Part shown: piece after piece, positions 25,735-34,088 of the stretch
How positions within the stretch are numbered: the stretch's first letter is position 1
How the letters are laid out: each line of letters starts with the position of its first letter
Position numbers and translations under genes: made by a program
Source of the DNA: an uncultured bacterium
Lineage (GTDB): Bacteria; Planctomycetota; UBA1135
Assembly (NCBI GenBank): GCA_937919925.1
Contig: CALFOT010000110.1
Span: 1 to 64,000 of the forward strand
Length of the DNA: 64,000 nucleotides
Direction of reading: 5' to 3'
Notes under the pieces: model-generated
Databases searched by the model: none
The model's input: the letters and a program-made list of their open reading frames with translations, nothing else
What the model was told of the DNA's origin: nothing

Positions 25735-26886
25735 ATGCGCGTGTTCCTCAACCTATTTGGTGGTGTCGCCGGCGACATGTTGGTCGGTGGTTTGCTCGAC
25801 GCAGGTGCGGATGCCAAATTATTGGATCCTTTGCTTGCTTGTTTACCCCCCGGCGAGGTGCAAATCCATGTGGAGCGCTCGTTGCGCCAGGGAATCGCCG
25901 GCACGCACTTTGTTGTGGATGCCAAAGAAGTGAGCACCCATCGTCACCTAAGCGATGTCTTGGCGATCTTAGGCACCATGCCACTCACCCCACGTGCTTC
26001 CCGTTGGGCGGTGAGCGCTTTTCAAGAGCTCGCTCATGCCGAGGCGCGCGCCCACGATTGCGCTGTCGAGGAAGTGCATTTTCACGAGGTTGGCGCCATC
26101 GATGCGATTGTGGATATCGCCGGTGCTTGTACCTTACTCGATAGTTTGGAGCCCACTGCCGTGTTTGCCTCTGCCATTCCCGTGGGCAGTGGCGTGGTGC
26201 ACTGTGCACACGGCACCATGCCGGTTCCTGCCCCGGCAACCCGTTTCCTGCTCGAAGGCATGCCAACTTGTGGATTTGATTTGGTGGGTGAGCGTGCAAC
26301 ACCAACCGGTGTGGCATTGTTGCGTGCCTGGCAAGTCCAATTCGCTCCGCGGGATGCAGCGGTATGTCATCGCGCAGGCCATGGCTTGGGCACCCGCAAC
26401 CCCGATGATCGCGCGAACCTGGTGCGCGTAGAGTTAGAGTCCGCCGCAACCGCCGCCGAGTGGCTGGTGGAATTCCGTTGTTTGGTGGATGATCAATCAG
26501 GCGAAGTCATTGGCGACGCACTCGCACAGCTGCGTCGTGCGGGTGCCCTGGAAGCCTATGCATGTGCAGCGACTACCAAAAAGGGCCGACCAGCTTTTGA
26601 AGTAGTGGTGTTATGCGAAGTGCCACAACAGCAACACTTTCAAGATTTGATGTTTCGCTTACTTGGCACTTTGGGCTTGCGCGTGACTCCTCTGCAACGG
26701 GCCACTTTGCCACGCACGGTGTACACACGCCAGGGTGAACAGGGGGAGTTGGTGTGGAAAAAACGCCGCTACTACAACGGCGAAAGTGCTCTCAAACCGG
26801 AGTTTGAGTCGCTGCGTGCACGCGCGCTCGAACTTGGACTCACCCCGCGAGAACTCCTTCAACAACTCGAACACTTCCGCGAATGA
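25735..26886 (+). CDS. larC: Nickel-pincer cofactor biosynthesis protein LarC
   Basis: 383 aa from ATG 25735 (the track starts at an upstream TTG). FGGVAGDMLVGGLLDAGAD and VEEVHFHEVGAIDAIVDIAG are the LarC hallmarks. LarC inserts nickel into the pyridinium dithiocarboxylate cofactor of LarA-type racemases. In Lactobacillus the protein is made by frameshifting; here it is one continuous frame. LarB, LarE and LarA are not in this window. Its stop is coupled to gluQRS by ATGA. Confidence 0.92.
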   Translation: MRVFLNLFGGVAGDMLVGGLLDAGADAKLLDPLLACLPPGEVQIHVERSLRQGIAGTHFVVDAKEVSTHRHLSDVLAILGTMPLTPRASRWAVSAFQELAHAEARAHDCAVEEVHFHEVGAIDAIVDIAGACTLLDSLEPTAVFASAIPVGSGVVHCAHGTMPVPAPATRFLLEGMPTCGFDLVGERATPTGVALLRAWQVQFAPRDAAVCHRAGHGLGTRNPDDRANLVRVELESAATAAEWLVEFRCLVDDQSGEVIGDALAQLRRAGALEAYACAATTKKGRPAFEVVVLCEVPQQQHFQDLMFRLLGTLGLRVTPLQRATLPRTVYTRQGEQGELVWKKRRYYNGESALKPEFESLRARALELGLTPRELLQQLEHFRE

Positions 26887-27821
26887 GTGCGCCGATTGGC
26901 CGCCTGGCACCAAGCCCCACCGGCGTTTTGCACCTTGGCAATGCGCGAAGTTTTCTGCTTGCTTGGTTAGATATCCGCGCGCGTAATGGCCAGTTGCTGT
27001 TGCGCATTGAGGATTTGGATGGGCCGCGCATTCGCGCAGGGGCGGAACAGGCGGCCATTCAAGATTTGTTATGGCTGGGTTTGGATTGGGATGCGGAATG
27101 CCAGCGTCAAAGTGAACGCTTGCTGGTTTATCGCCAGGCATTGGAACAACTCATCCACAAGCAGCGGGCTTACCTTTGTAACTGCACGCGTCGCGATGTG
27201 GAAAATGCTGCCTCCGCGCCGAACCTGGGCGAAGAAGGCCCTATTTATCCGGGCACTTGCGTAGCACGCTTTGACCATACCGCTGCAGCCAAGCTGGCGC
27301 AGCAGGATGGCGTCATGCCAAACTTCCGTTTCCTAGTTGCTCCCGGCATCACTCAATTTGTCGACCGATTCGTGGGGCCTACTGCAATGGATGTTGCACA
27401 ACAGCTAGGTGATTTTGTGATTTGGAAGCGTGCCGACGAAGCGGCCTATCAACTTGCAGTGGTGGTGGATGATGCAGCCAGTCATATTGATGAAATCCTA
27501 CGCGGCGATGATTTGCTTTTTTCTGCTGCTCGTCAAATTCAGATTTACACGGCTCTGGAGCTACCTATTCCACACTTTGCCCATGTCCCATTGATACGCG
27601 GCGCAGATGGTCGCCGCCTTGCCAAACGTCATGGCGATACCAGTTTGCGTTCCTTGCGAGAGCAAGGTTTGAGCTCCAAGCAACTGCTCGGCTGGTTAGC
27701 GTGGCAATCTGGTTTACAAGCCGCACCCACACCCTGTACCGCTGCCGAGCTGGTTGCGGATTTTGATTTGCAATGTGTGCCTCCCACGCCGGTGACTTGG
27801 CGCGGCAGCTTTAACGCTTGA
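26883..27821 (+). CDS. gluQRS: Glutamyl-Q tRNA(Asp) synthetase
   Basis: 312 aa, a truncated class I glutamyl-tRNA synthetase without the anticodon-binding domain. It has RLAPSPTGVLHLGNAR (HIGH region), LAKRHGDTSL (KMSKS-like) and a zinc site CNC...YPGTC around residues 99-121, diagnostic of GluQRS. It attaches glutamate to queuosine of tRNA(Asp). Coupled to larC by a 4-nt overlap; the pairing has no obvious functional reason. The 3' end overlaps the convergent toroid gene by 11 bp. Confidence 0.93.
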   Translation: MSAPIGRLAPSPTGVLHLGNARSFLLAWLDIRARNGQLLLRIEDLDGPRIRAGAEQAAIQDLLWLGLDWDAECQRQSERLLVYRQALEQLIHKQRAYLCNCTRRDVENAASAPNLGEEGPIYPGTCVARFDHTAAAKLAQQDGVMPNFRFLVAPGITQFVDRFVGPTAMDVAQQLGDFVIWKRADEAAYQLAVVVDDAASHIDEILRGDDLLFSAARQIQIYTALELPIPHFAHVPLIRGADGRRLAKRHGDTSLRSLREQGLSSKQLLGWLAWQSGLQAAPTPCTAAELVADFDLQCVPPTPVTWRGSFNA

Positions 27822-28995
27822 GAGATTTTTTGGCTTCGAGCAAAGCGCCGATTCCAAACGCGGCACCATATGGTCGGCCGTAGTCGTTCATAAAAAAATC
27901 AATCATGGAACCATCCGTCGCCTGGGTTTTAGCAACCTCTAGAACCAGAGCACCGTAATAACGCTGCACTGCTGCGGCATCTAACTCGGCCAGCACTTGG
28001 CCCGCATAGTAATGCCCGAACAGATAAAAGTAGCCCGAGTTCAAGTGGTAGGCCTCATGTGGATTGGGGCGGCCACGCGCAATATCTAAGTAGTGGTGCT
28101 CCTGAAACAGAAGGCCTAAGCCTTGGCGTAATTGTTCAGTGCTCATTTCCGCTGCATAGCCTGCTGCCGCAGCCCGATACAACGCCAAGTTGCACACTTG
28201 CATGCGCGAAAGTGATCCGCGAACGCGGTTAATGCCAGTGCCGGTAGACAGCGTTGGAATCGCATTCACGCTATAAGTGTAAGAGCCGTCCGGCAAGCGG
28301 CAGCGATTCAGCGCAGCGACGGCCGCTGGGATCACTTTGCTGTCTATTTCCCAGCCCAGCTTTTGCGCGTCTAGTAGGGCTAATACCACCACACCAGTCA
28401 TAAAGGAAGTTCCCCATTGCGGCGGCGAAGTAGTGGCTTCGTCGTCGTAATAACCCCAACCGCCATTGGGCGACTGATAGGCGCATAGTTGTTGCAGCAG
28501 AATACGGCCGCGCACACCAATACCCACACCCTTGCCGTCAGCGCATAACTGTTCTATTTGCGCGGCCTGGGTCAAGGCGGCTAGGCCGTAAACATAAGCC
28601 CAAGTATTGTCAGTATCCCAGTCACTGACGCGCAGAATGGGTGGTGCGTTGACTACAAAATCCAGCCCTGCGTTGAGTGCCGAGGCCGCCCGTGGATTGT
28701 CTTCCACCTGCATCAAACTTATGCAGACTAAGCTGGTCACCGCGTATTGCCATGCTCGGTGCGTTTCTGGATTCGACCAAAAACGGTCGTAGATCATCGG
28801 GTCTTGTGGGCTGCCCCAAGTACCTTTTTGAGTTTGGGTAGCGATTAAAAACTCTAAGCCAGAGTGGATGATGCGCTCGGCTGTGCTGGCATACTCCCGC
28901 ACCGCTGCAGTCTGGGGCGGTGCTTGTTCAACATCGGCAAGGACACCAGCTTGCTGGTTGCACACGCAAGTGGCGGCAAGAAGCAGACCGATCAA
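27811..28995 (-). CDS. Secreted prenyltransferase/squalene-cyclase-like alpha/alpha-toroid protein
   Basis: 394 aa from a TTG start overlapping the upstream TGA as TTGA. The N-terminus is a short hydrophobic signal (IGLLLAATCVC). Repeated segments such as FLIATQTQKGTWG, YQSPNGGWGYYDDE and RLPDGSYTYS match the QW-like repeats of the terpenoid cyclase/prenyltransferase toroid fold. The DxDD motif of squalene cyclases is not seen, so it is probably not a cyclase. Such planctomycete-type proteins are mostly uncharacterised. It is coupled to a periplasmic coiled-coil gene. Confidence 0.75.
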   Translation of the reverse strand: MIGLLLAATCVCNQQAGVLADVEQAPPQTAAVREYASTAERIIHSGLEFLIATQTQKGTWGSPQDPMIYDRFWSNPETHRAWQYAVTSLVCISLMQVEDNPRAASALNAGLDFVVNAPPILRVSDWDTDNTWAYVYGLAALTQAAQIEQLCADGKGVGIGVRGRILLQQLCAYQSPNGGWGYYDDEATTSPPQWGTSFMTGVVVLALLDAQKLGWEIDSKVIPAAVAALNRCRLPDGSYTYSVNAIPTLSTGTGINRVRGSLSRMQVCNLALYRAAAAGYAAEMSTEQLRQGLGLLFQEHHYLDIARGRPNPHEAYHLNSGYFYLFGHYYAGQVLAELDAAAVQRYYGALVLEVAKTQATDGSMIDFFMNDYGRPYGAAFGIGALLEAKKSLKR

Positions 28996-29699
28996 CCTTC
29001 CGACTCCACGCCTTCCTCGGCCGCATCGGTTACCCCCGCAGCGGCGATTTTCTTTTTCAATTTTTTGATCTGCAACTCCAACTCAGCGGTTTCTATTTCT
29101 AACTCAGCGGTTTCCAACTCCTGACTTGCTATGACATTCTCTAAGCTCGCTTGTGCTAGTACGGCATCGTGACCAAGCGCTTTTTGTTGATTCGCCAAGC
29201 CGAAAGACCGCCACGCTAATAGGCCCTTCTCTTGGATGGTCACTTCCACTTTTTGGCGTTCGATACTGCGAGCGGCGCGGTCCATCACAATCTGTGCAGT
29301 TGCACTCGCTAAGGCGTTACTTTCATACATGAAAGACAGCTGCTCCCGTTCCTCGATGGCATCCGCCAGAGCATCTTGAGCGTAGTTCAGCGCAAGTTGC
29401 CGATCGCCAGTTTCAAGCTCGGCTTCGAAATCGCTGAACATTTGCAGGGCAGAACGGCTGGCATCCACTTCCGCTTGGGCAGTGAGCATGCCTAAATCAT
29501 GGTCCGTCAACAACGCCGTCAAACGTAAGTGTGCAAGGTTCAGCTGTTGTTGCGCAACACGTAATTCTTCAGCCGGGTCCTGAGCGGCTTCTTCGGCAGA
29601 ATTTTCGTCATCAGGATTTTGCGCCAACAAACTAGGAATGTCTGGAAGGAGCAGAAAGCCAAACAGGGCGACCAATACGGTAGGGAGGAAGAAGCGCAT
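28992..29699 (-). CDS. Periplasmic coiled-coil protein, unknown function
   Basis: 235 aa. A clear signal peptide (FFLPTVLVALFGFLLLPDIPSLLAQ) is followed by an acidic stretch and then almost entirely heptad-like helices rich in Ala, Glu, Gln and Leu. Near the C-terminus ETAELE occurs in a tandem pair, followed by LQIKKLKKKI. I recognise no family; the shape resembles a periplasmic tether or scaffold. It is translationally coupled to the toroid gene, so the two likely act together. Confidence 0.65.
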   Translation of the reverse strand: MRFFLPTVLVALFGFLLLPDIPSLLAQNPDDENSAEEAAQDPAEELRVAQQQLNLAHLRLTALLTDHDLGMLTAQAEVDASRSALQMFSDFEAELETGDRQLALNYAQDALADAIEEREQLSFMYESNALASATAQIVMDRAARSIERQKVEVTIQEKGLLAWRSFGLANQQKALGHDAVLAQASLENVIASQELETAELEIETAELELQIKKLKKKIAAAGVTDAAEEGVESEG

Positions 29700-29751
29700 A
29701 GCAAAACATTAGCAAGAAGACGCGGTCGGCGCGGACCCTCCTAGCAAAGAA

Positions 29752-29779
29752 AAACCCCGCGCAACACGGCACGGGGTTT
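29752..29779 (-). terminator. Intrinsic terminator after the small lipoprotein gene
   Basis: On the minus strand AAACCCCG (29779-29772) pairs with CGGGGTTT (29759-29752) over 8 bp, then continues TTCTTTG. It lies 22 bp after the stop of the 132-aa lipoprotein and separates it from the coiled-coil gene. Confidence 0.7.
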
Positions 29780-29801
29780 ATGGGGCCAGAACCTCTCCGG
29801 C

Positions 29802-30200
29802 TTAGTTCTGGTAAGGATCTTTGGAATCGTGGTTGACGGTGAACTTCAGCGCTGCGTCCACGACATCTGGTTTAAAGCTGTAGGCTGGAACATAAACACT
29901 AGGCCGGGCCGTTGCAGCGCCAAAGCCGGTGTTGTGGCTACTGAATACGCCGAAAAGAGAACTCCAAATACTGCCCTGCCGTTGGGTGTAGGGCGTGTTG
30001 GTATCGTGATTCAGGAAGTACTTGGCAATGCCGTCGCCAGTATCAGCCAATCCACCTTTGTGCGGTGGGGTGGTCTCGCGGACGTCGAAAGACCGAGAAC
30101 CAGCAGCATCTCCATTGCCATCACCAAACGGCATAGACATGGAGCAAGAGGCAAGCGTGAGGCCAAGGACGGCACAGGATTTGAGAAGGAGGCGCGACAT
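29802..30200 (-). CDS. Small lipoprotein with duplicated NHD-x3-PY motif
   Basis: 132 aa. The signal peptide ends in LASC (Cys19), a good lipobox. The mature protein has two related segments, YFLNHDTNTPYTQ near 62 and FTVNHDSKDPYQN at the very end, separated by a Ser/Gly/Ala-rich linker. I do not recognise a family. It has its own terminator, so it is a monocistronic unit divergent from hisS. Confidence 0.65.
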   Translation of the reverse strand: MSRLLLKSCAVLGLTLASCSMSMPFGDGNGDAAGSRSFDVRETTPPHKGGLADTGDGIAKYFLNHDTNTPYTQRQGSIWSSLFGVFSSHNTGFGAATARPSVYVPAYSFKPDVVDAALKFTVNHDSKDPYQN

Positions 30201-30298
30201 GATCGAGTTCAGGTACTACTGAGAGCGGGTTAGCCTAAAGAGTAGAGAGGGCCGAGGCTCTCGTCAAACACTAGGCGCAGTTATCCTTGGGGAAGGTT

Positions 30299-31639
30299 AT
30301 GGCTTCCGAACCCTTTCGTAACGCACGTGGCACACGGGATTTGTTTCCCGACGACCTCCTGCTGATTCACCACCTTGAGCGCACGGCCGTTGCGGTGGCG
30401 CGGGCGGCCTCCTACCAGGAAATCCGCACGCCTCTTTTTGAGGAAACCCGCCTGTTTCAGCGTTATCTCGGCGAGGCCAGTGATGTCGTCGAAAAGGAGA
30501 TGTTTACGGTTCCCAGGCGTTTGGCCGAGGGTTCTGCGGCCCCATCCGAGCAACAGTCGTCCTCCTTCACTTTCCGCCCTGAAGGCACCGCCAGTGTGGC
30601 CCGCGCCTATGTTCAGGGAGGTTTCGCCAAACGTGCTCCGCTGCAAAAGTGGTTTTATGTGGGGCCCATGTTCCGCTACGAGCGTCCTCAAAAAGGCCGC
30701 GAGCGCCAGTTCACCCAGTTTGGCGTCGAGGCTTTTGGCGCCCAAAGTCCAACTTTGGATGCGGAGGTCATTGCCATCGCGGTGGAGTTTTTTAAGCGGC
30801 TCGGTTTTGGTGCGGAATTGGAGGTGCGCCTCAATTCCATGGGTGATCCTTCGGACCGTGAACTATGGCGCGTAGCGTTACGGAGTTTTTTTGCGCCACA
30901 GTTTGCCACGGATGCGGCGGTGCGTTGCGCCGATTGCCGGGACCGTTTTGAGCGTAACATTCTGCGTTTGCTTGATTGCAAGGTGGCGCAATGTCAAGAG
31001 CTCAATGTTGGTGCCCCGGATTTGTTCGAGTTGATGAATGCGGAGGCAACTGCCCACCACCAACAAGTCGGCGCGGCCTTGTTGGCGCTTGGTTTCCCAG
31101 CCATAGAAGACCGTAGCATTGTGCGCGGTTTGGATTACTACACACGCACTGTATTTGAAGTGCATTATCCACCGCTAGGTGCGCGTTCGGCCTTGTGTGG
31201 TGGAGGCCGTTACGATGGTTTGGTTGCCGAAATGGGCGGAAAGCCTACCCCAGGTGTAGGTTTCTCGATTGGATTTACACCCACCGAACTGGCTCTCAAA
31301 GAGTTACATTTACCCGCCGCCGCAGATCTCCAAGATTTGGTTTCTGCTCAAGCCCCACAAGTTTATGCCATTGCCGGGAGTGAGCAGGATCGGCTGCCGT
31401 TGTTGGCTCTCACCGAACAACTCCGTCGCAGTGGGTTACGCTGTGAATTCGATCACCGCGGCAAGTCGCCCAATGCGCAGATGAAAGAAGCCCTTAAATC
31501 GGGGGCGCGTTTCTTTCTGACCTTGGATTCTGCCGCCAGCGGCGCTACTTCGGTTTCTTTGCGTGATCAAAATGACAACCAGCCACGTACCATTGCTGTA
31601 GCCGCAGCTGCAGCCGCGATTCACGCAGCCTTGGCCTAA
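30299..31639 (+). CDS. hisS: Histidyl-tRNA synthetase
   Basis: ATG 30299 is preferred over the track's TTG 30287 because MASEPFRNARGTRD matches the family N-terminus; GGGGAAGG precedes it closely. 446 aa. Class II motifs are visible: RTPLFEETRLF, FRPEGTASVARAY, RYERPQKGRERQFTQFGVE, and the histidine-specific GLDYYTRTVFE. It charges tRNA(His). nadD follows 3 bp later. Confidence 0.96.
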   Translation: MASEPFRNARGTRDLFPDDLLLIHHLERTAVAVARAASYQEIRTPLFEETRLFQRYLGEASDVVEKEMFTVPRRLAEGSAAPSEQQSSSFTFRPEGTASVARAYVQGGFAKRAPLQKWFYVGPMFRYERPQKGRERQFTQFGVEAFGAQSPTLDAEVIAIAVEFFKRLGFGAELEVRLNSMGDPSDRELWRVALRSFFAPQFATDAAVRCADCRDRFERNILRLLDCKVAQCQELNVGAPDLFELMNAEATAHHQQVGAALLALGFPAIEDRSIVRGLDYYTRTVFEVHYPPLGARSALCGGGRYDGLVAEMGGKPTPGVGFSIGFTPTELALKELHLPAAADLQDLVSAQAPQVYAIAGSEQDRLPLLALTEQLRRSGLRCEFDHRGKSPNAQMKEALKSGARFFLTLDSAASGATSVSLRDQNDNQPRTIAVAAAAAAIHAALA

Positions 31640-31642
31640 ATC

Positions 31643-32257
31643 ATGCATTTGGTGGTCTTTGGCGGTTCTTTCGACCCGGTGCATCGGGGCCACCTGGCGA
31701 TGGCCGACGCCGTGCAAAACCAGCTCCATCCTGATTTAATCCTGTGGGTGCCGTCGTTCCACGCGCCGCACAAACAACAGCGTGCGCCAGCTGCAGCGAG
31801 TATCCGTTTGGCGTTATTGGAAATCGTGGTGGCGCTGCGTCACGGTGAAGAAGTTTGCACACTTGAAATTGAGCGACAAGGTTTTTCCTTTACGGTGGAT
31901 ACTTTGCGCACATTGGCCACGCACTATGAGAATGCCGAGCTTAGCTTGTTGCTTGGTGCGGACTCTCTCGAGCATCTCCTCACCTGGCGGGATGTGCCAG
32001 AGTTATTTACACGCGCTCGTTTTGTCTTTGTGCCGCGGCCAGGATGGGGGGCCGCGCAACTGGAAGAGTTTCGCGGCCAACTCGCGCCACACCTACAGAA
32101 ACTTTTTCGTGCAGATTTCTTGCCGATGATGGAAGTGCCGGTGAGCTCCACCGCCATGCGTGCTGCTCTCGCAGCGGGTCAAATGCCTGCGGATTTGCCG
32201 CAGCTGGTGCAACTACACATCGCGGCACATGGTTGTTATGGCTTTACCAAAGTTTAA
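31643..32257 (+). CDS. nadD: Nicotinate-nucleotide adenylyltransferase
   Basis: 204 aa. GGSFDPVHRGHLAMA at the N-terminus is the (H/T)xGH nucleotidyltransferase motif, and SSTAMRAAL near 173 is the C-terminal ISSTxIR-type motif. It converts nicotinate mononucleotide to deamido-NAD. It starts 3 bp after hisS and its 3' end overlaps the convergent ppiC-like gene by 14 bp. Confidence 0.95.
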   Translation: MHLVVFGGSFDPVHRGHLAMADAVQNQLHPDLILWVPSFHAPHKQQRAPAAASIRLALLEIVVALRHGEEVCTLEIERQGFSFTVDTLRTLATHYENAELSLLLGADSLEHLLTWRDVPELFTRARFVFVPRPGWGAAQLEEFRGQLAPHLQKLFRADFLPMMEVPVSSTAMRAALAAGQMPADLPQLVQLHIAAHGCYGFTKV

Positions 32258-33209
32258 TTTTGCCGGCCTCGCGTAAGAACGCTAGCACTTGCTCGCGATC
32301 TTGCCAGTTGGGAGCAGCCTGCATCACTTCTGTCACTAAGGCCGCGCGTACGTCAGCCAATTCGGTAACGGTTCGCTCCATGACTTGCAGAATATGGAAG
32401 CCAGCACCGGATTCGATGATGGCGGAGTTTTGGCCTACCGGTAATGAGGCTACTGCGGCGGTGAAATCGGCCCCATAAAGTCCGGGGCGGAACACCGGAA
32501 GCTCGCCTTGGCGGGTGCTGGAAACTTGATCTTGCGAATATTTCGCCACCATATCCTCAAAGGCGGCACCTTGTTGCAATTCCAAAAGGCAGCTTTCTGC
32601 CAGTTTACGGGCGGCAGCCTTCATCTCTTCGGGTTTGATATCGGCGGCTTTTTCACCGTTGCGAATCCGTTCGGCACGCAAAAAATGCGGCATCACCAGC
32701 ACATGGCGCACTCGCACCTTGACGCCATCATCCCCATATTTCGCCACAAAAGCACTCTGAATGCGGTCGTCAGTGGGTACCCGGGTGGCGAGTACCAACT
32801 GATCCAGCAGTTGCTCCTGCACCAAATCAATCCGCAGATTGGAGGTGAACATCTCCATCGTTTGGCCAGCCTCCCGCAGTAGAACTTCGAATTCTTCAGG
32901 GCTGCGGCCCTGCATGCTGGGCTCCAAACGCTCGTTGTAGGTGGCTTCCAGCGCCGATTCATCAAGGGTTAAGCCGTAATCCGTGGCCGCTTGTTTGACC
33001 AAAACATGGTCTATCAGCTGGTTCAGAGGGCGCTTGCCGTAGCGAGTCCAGAGGAAGTCCTTATATTCCTGCAGGCCGATTTCGACTTCTCCAACCCGGG
33101 CCACAATGCCATTGGCGAGCGGTGGTTCAGCTTCTTCCTGCTGCGCTAGAGCGGTCGAAGAAAGGGAGAGGCACAAGGCCGAGAGTAAAAAAAGGGTACG
33201 GTGGTTCAT
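32244..33209 (-). CDS. Periplasmic PpiC/SurA-type peptidyl-prolyl isomerase
   Basis: ATG 33209 (MNHRTLFLLSALCLSLSSTALAQ) gives a clear signal peptide and 321 aa; the track start at 33314 would bury it. An N-terminal SurA-like helical part (YKDFLWTRYGKRPLNQLIDHVLVKQAA) leads to a parvulin domain beginning VKVRVRHVLVM near 170 and ending SGAGFHILQVMER. It likely helps fold exported or outer-membrane proteins. It is monocistronic and convergent with nadD. Confidence 0.88.
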   Translation of the reverse strand: MNHRTLFLLSALCLSLSSTALAQQEEAEPPLANGIVARVGEVEIGLQEYKDFLWTRYGKRPLNQLIDHVLVKQAATDYGLTLDESALEATYNERLEPSMQGRSPEEFEVLLREAGQTMEMFTSNLRIDLVQEQLLDQLVLATRVPTDDRIQSAFVAKYGDDGVKVRVRHVLVMPHFLRAERIRNGEKAADIKPEEMKAAARKLAESCLLELQQGAAFEDMVAKYSQDQVSSTRQGELPVFRPGLYGADFTAAVASLPVGQNSAIIESGAGFHILQVMERTVTELADVRAALVTEVMQAAPNWQDREQVLAFLREAGKIKLW

Positions 33210-33287
33210 GGCAGTTGCAGCAAGTGGTGAGGGAACCGAGAATACCTGCCGCCCGCTGTCACAGGAAGCCTGTGCGCGGTTCTTGTT

Positions 33288-34052
33288 TTGATAGCCATCA
33301 TCTCTGACTTGCATTCCAACATCGAAGCGTTGGAGACCGCCCTGACGGATATCGAGTCCCTCGGTGTGGAAACGGTGGTGTGTCTCGGCGATGTCATTGG
33401 CTATGGCGCTTCGCCGCGTGAGGTCATCAATTTGGTGCGGGAGCGCTGCAAGGTATGTCTACAAGGCAACCATGATGCCGCTCTGCTCAACGATCAAGAT
33501 GCCTTTGGATTTAATGAACGTGCGTTGACGGCTCTCGACTGGACCCGTCATGCGATGGATCCAGAGCACGAAGATCACTGGGAACTGTGGGATTGGTTAG
33601 GTGCCTTAGTGCCGTCGATGGAACTGACCCCAAACGGCTACGAGTCGGTGCAAATTGTGCACGCCTCACCGCGCGAACCGCTGGCTGAATATTTGATGCC
33701 CACTTTGGCCCACAATCATGAGCGAGTCTTGGCCAACTTTGAAGCCGCCGAGCATCGCATTACTTTTTATGGCCACACGCATCACCCCGGTTGGTTTGCC
33801 GAGGGTAGTGCTTTTCAACGCTCTGTAGGGCCAGATGTGGTGCTCAAATTTGAGCAGGAGCGTCGCTACATGATCAATGTGGGTTCCGTGGGTCAGCCGC
33901 GTGATGGCGATAAGCGCTTGTGCTACGCACTTTTTGATGGTGAAACCCTTCGTTACCGTCGCCTCGACTATGATGTCGAAGCGACTGCTCAACGCATCCA
34001 ACGCGCGGGTTTGCCCGATAGCTTGGCTGCACGTTTGTTGCTCGGCCGCTAA
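33288..34052 (+). CDS. Calcineurin-like metallophosphoesterase
   Basis: 254 aa from a TTG start (ISDLHSN follows at residue 5). The metal-site motifs are ISDLHSNIEAL, CLGDVIGYG, GNHDAAL, VHASP and FYGHTHHPGW, matching YfcE-like phosphoesterases. Substrate is unknown; relatives act on cyclic nucleotides or phosphodiesters. It is divergent from the ppiC-like gene and 36 bp upstream of yidC. Confidence 0.9.
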   Translation: MIAIISDLHSNIEALETALTDIESLGVETVVCLGDVIGYGASPREVINLVRERCKVCLQGNHDAALLNDQDAFGFNERALTALDWTRHAMDPEHEDHWELWDWLGALVPSMELTPNGYESVQIVHASPREPLAEYLMPTLAHNHERVLANFEAAEHRITFYGHTHHPGWFAEGSAFQRSVGPDVVLKFEQERRYMINVGSVGQPRDGDKRLCYALFDGETLRYRRLDYDVEATAQRIQRAGLPDSLAARLLLGR

Positions 34053-34088
34053 ACGCCGGCCTCTGTCTTTCATTCAACGCTTTCCAGC

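Noticed and set aside
27811-28995. Squalene-hopene cyclase
   Set aside because: Toroid repeats are present but the DxDD catalytic motif is absent and the protein is secreted and too short.
30245-30262. GAGAG...CTCTC inverted repeat in the hisS upstream gap
   Set aside because: Only 5 bp and not a T-box-like structure; nothing ties it to hisS control.
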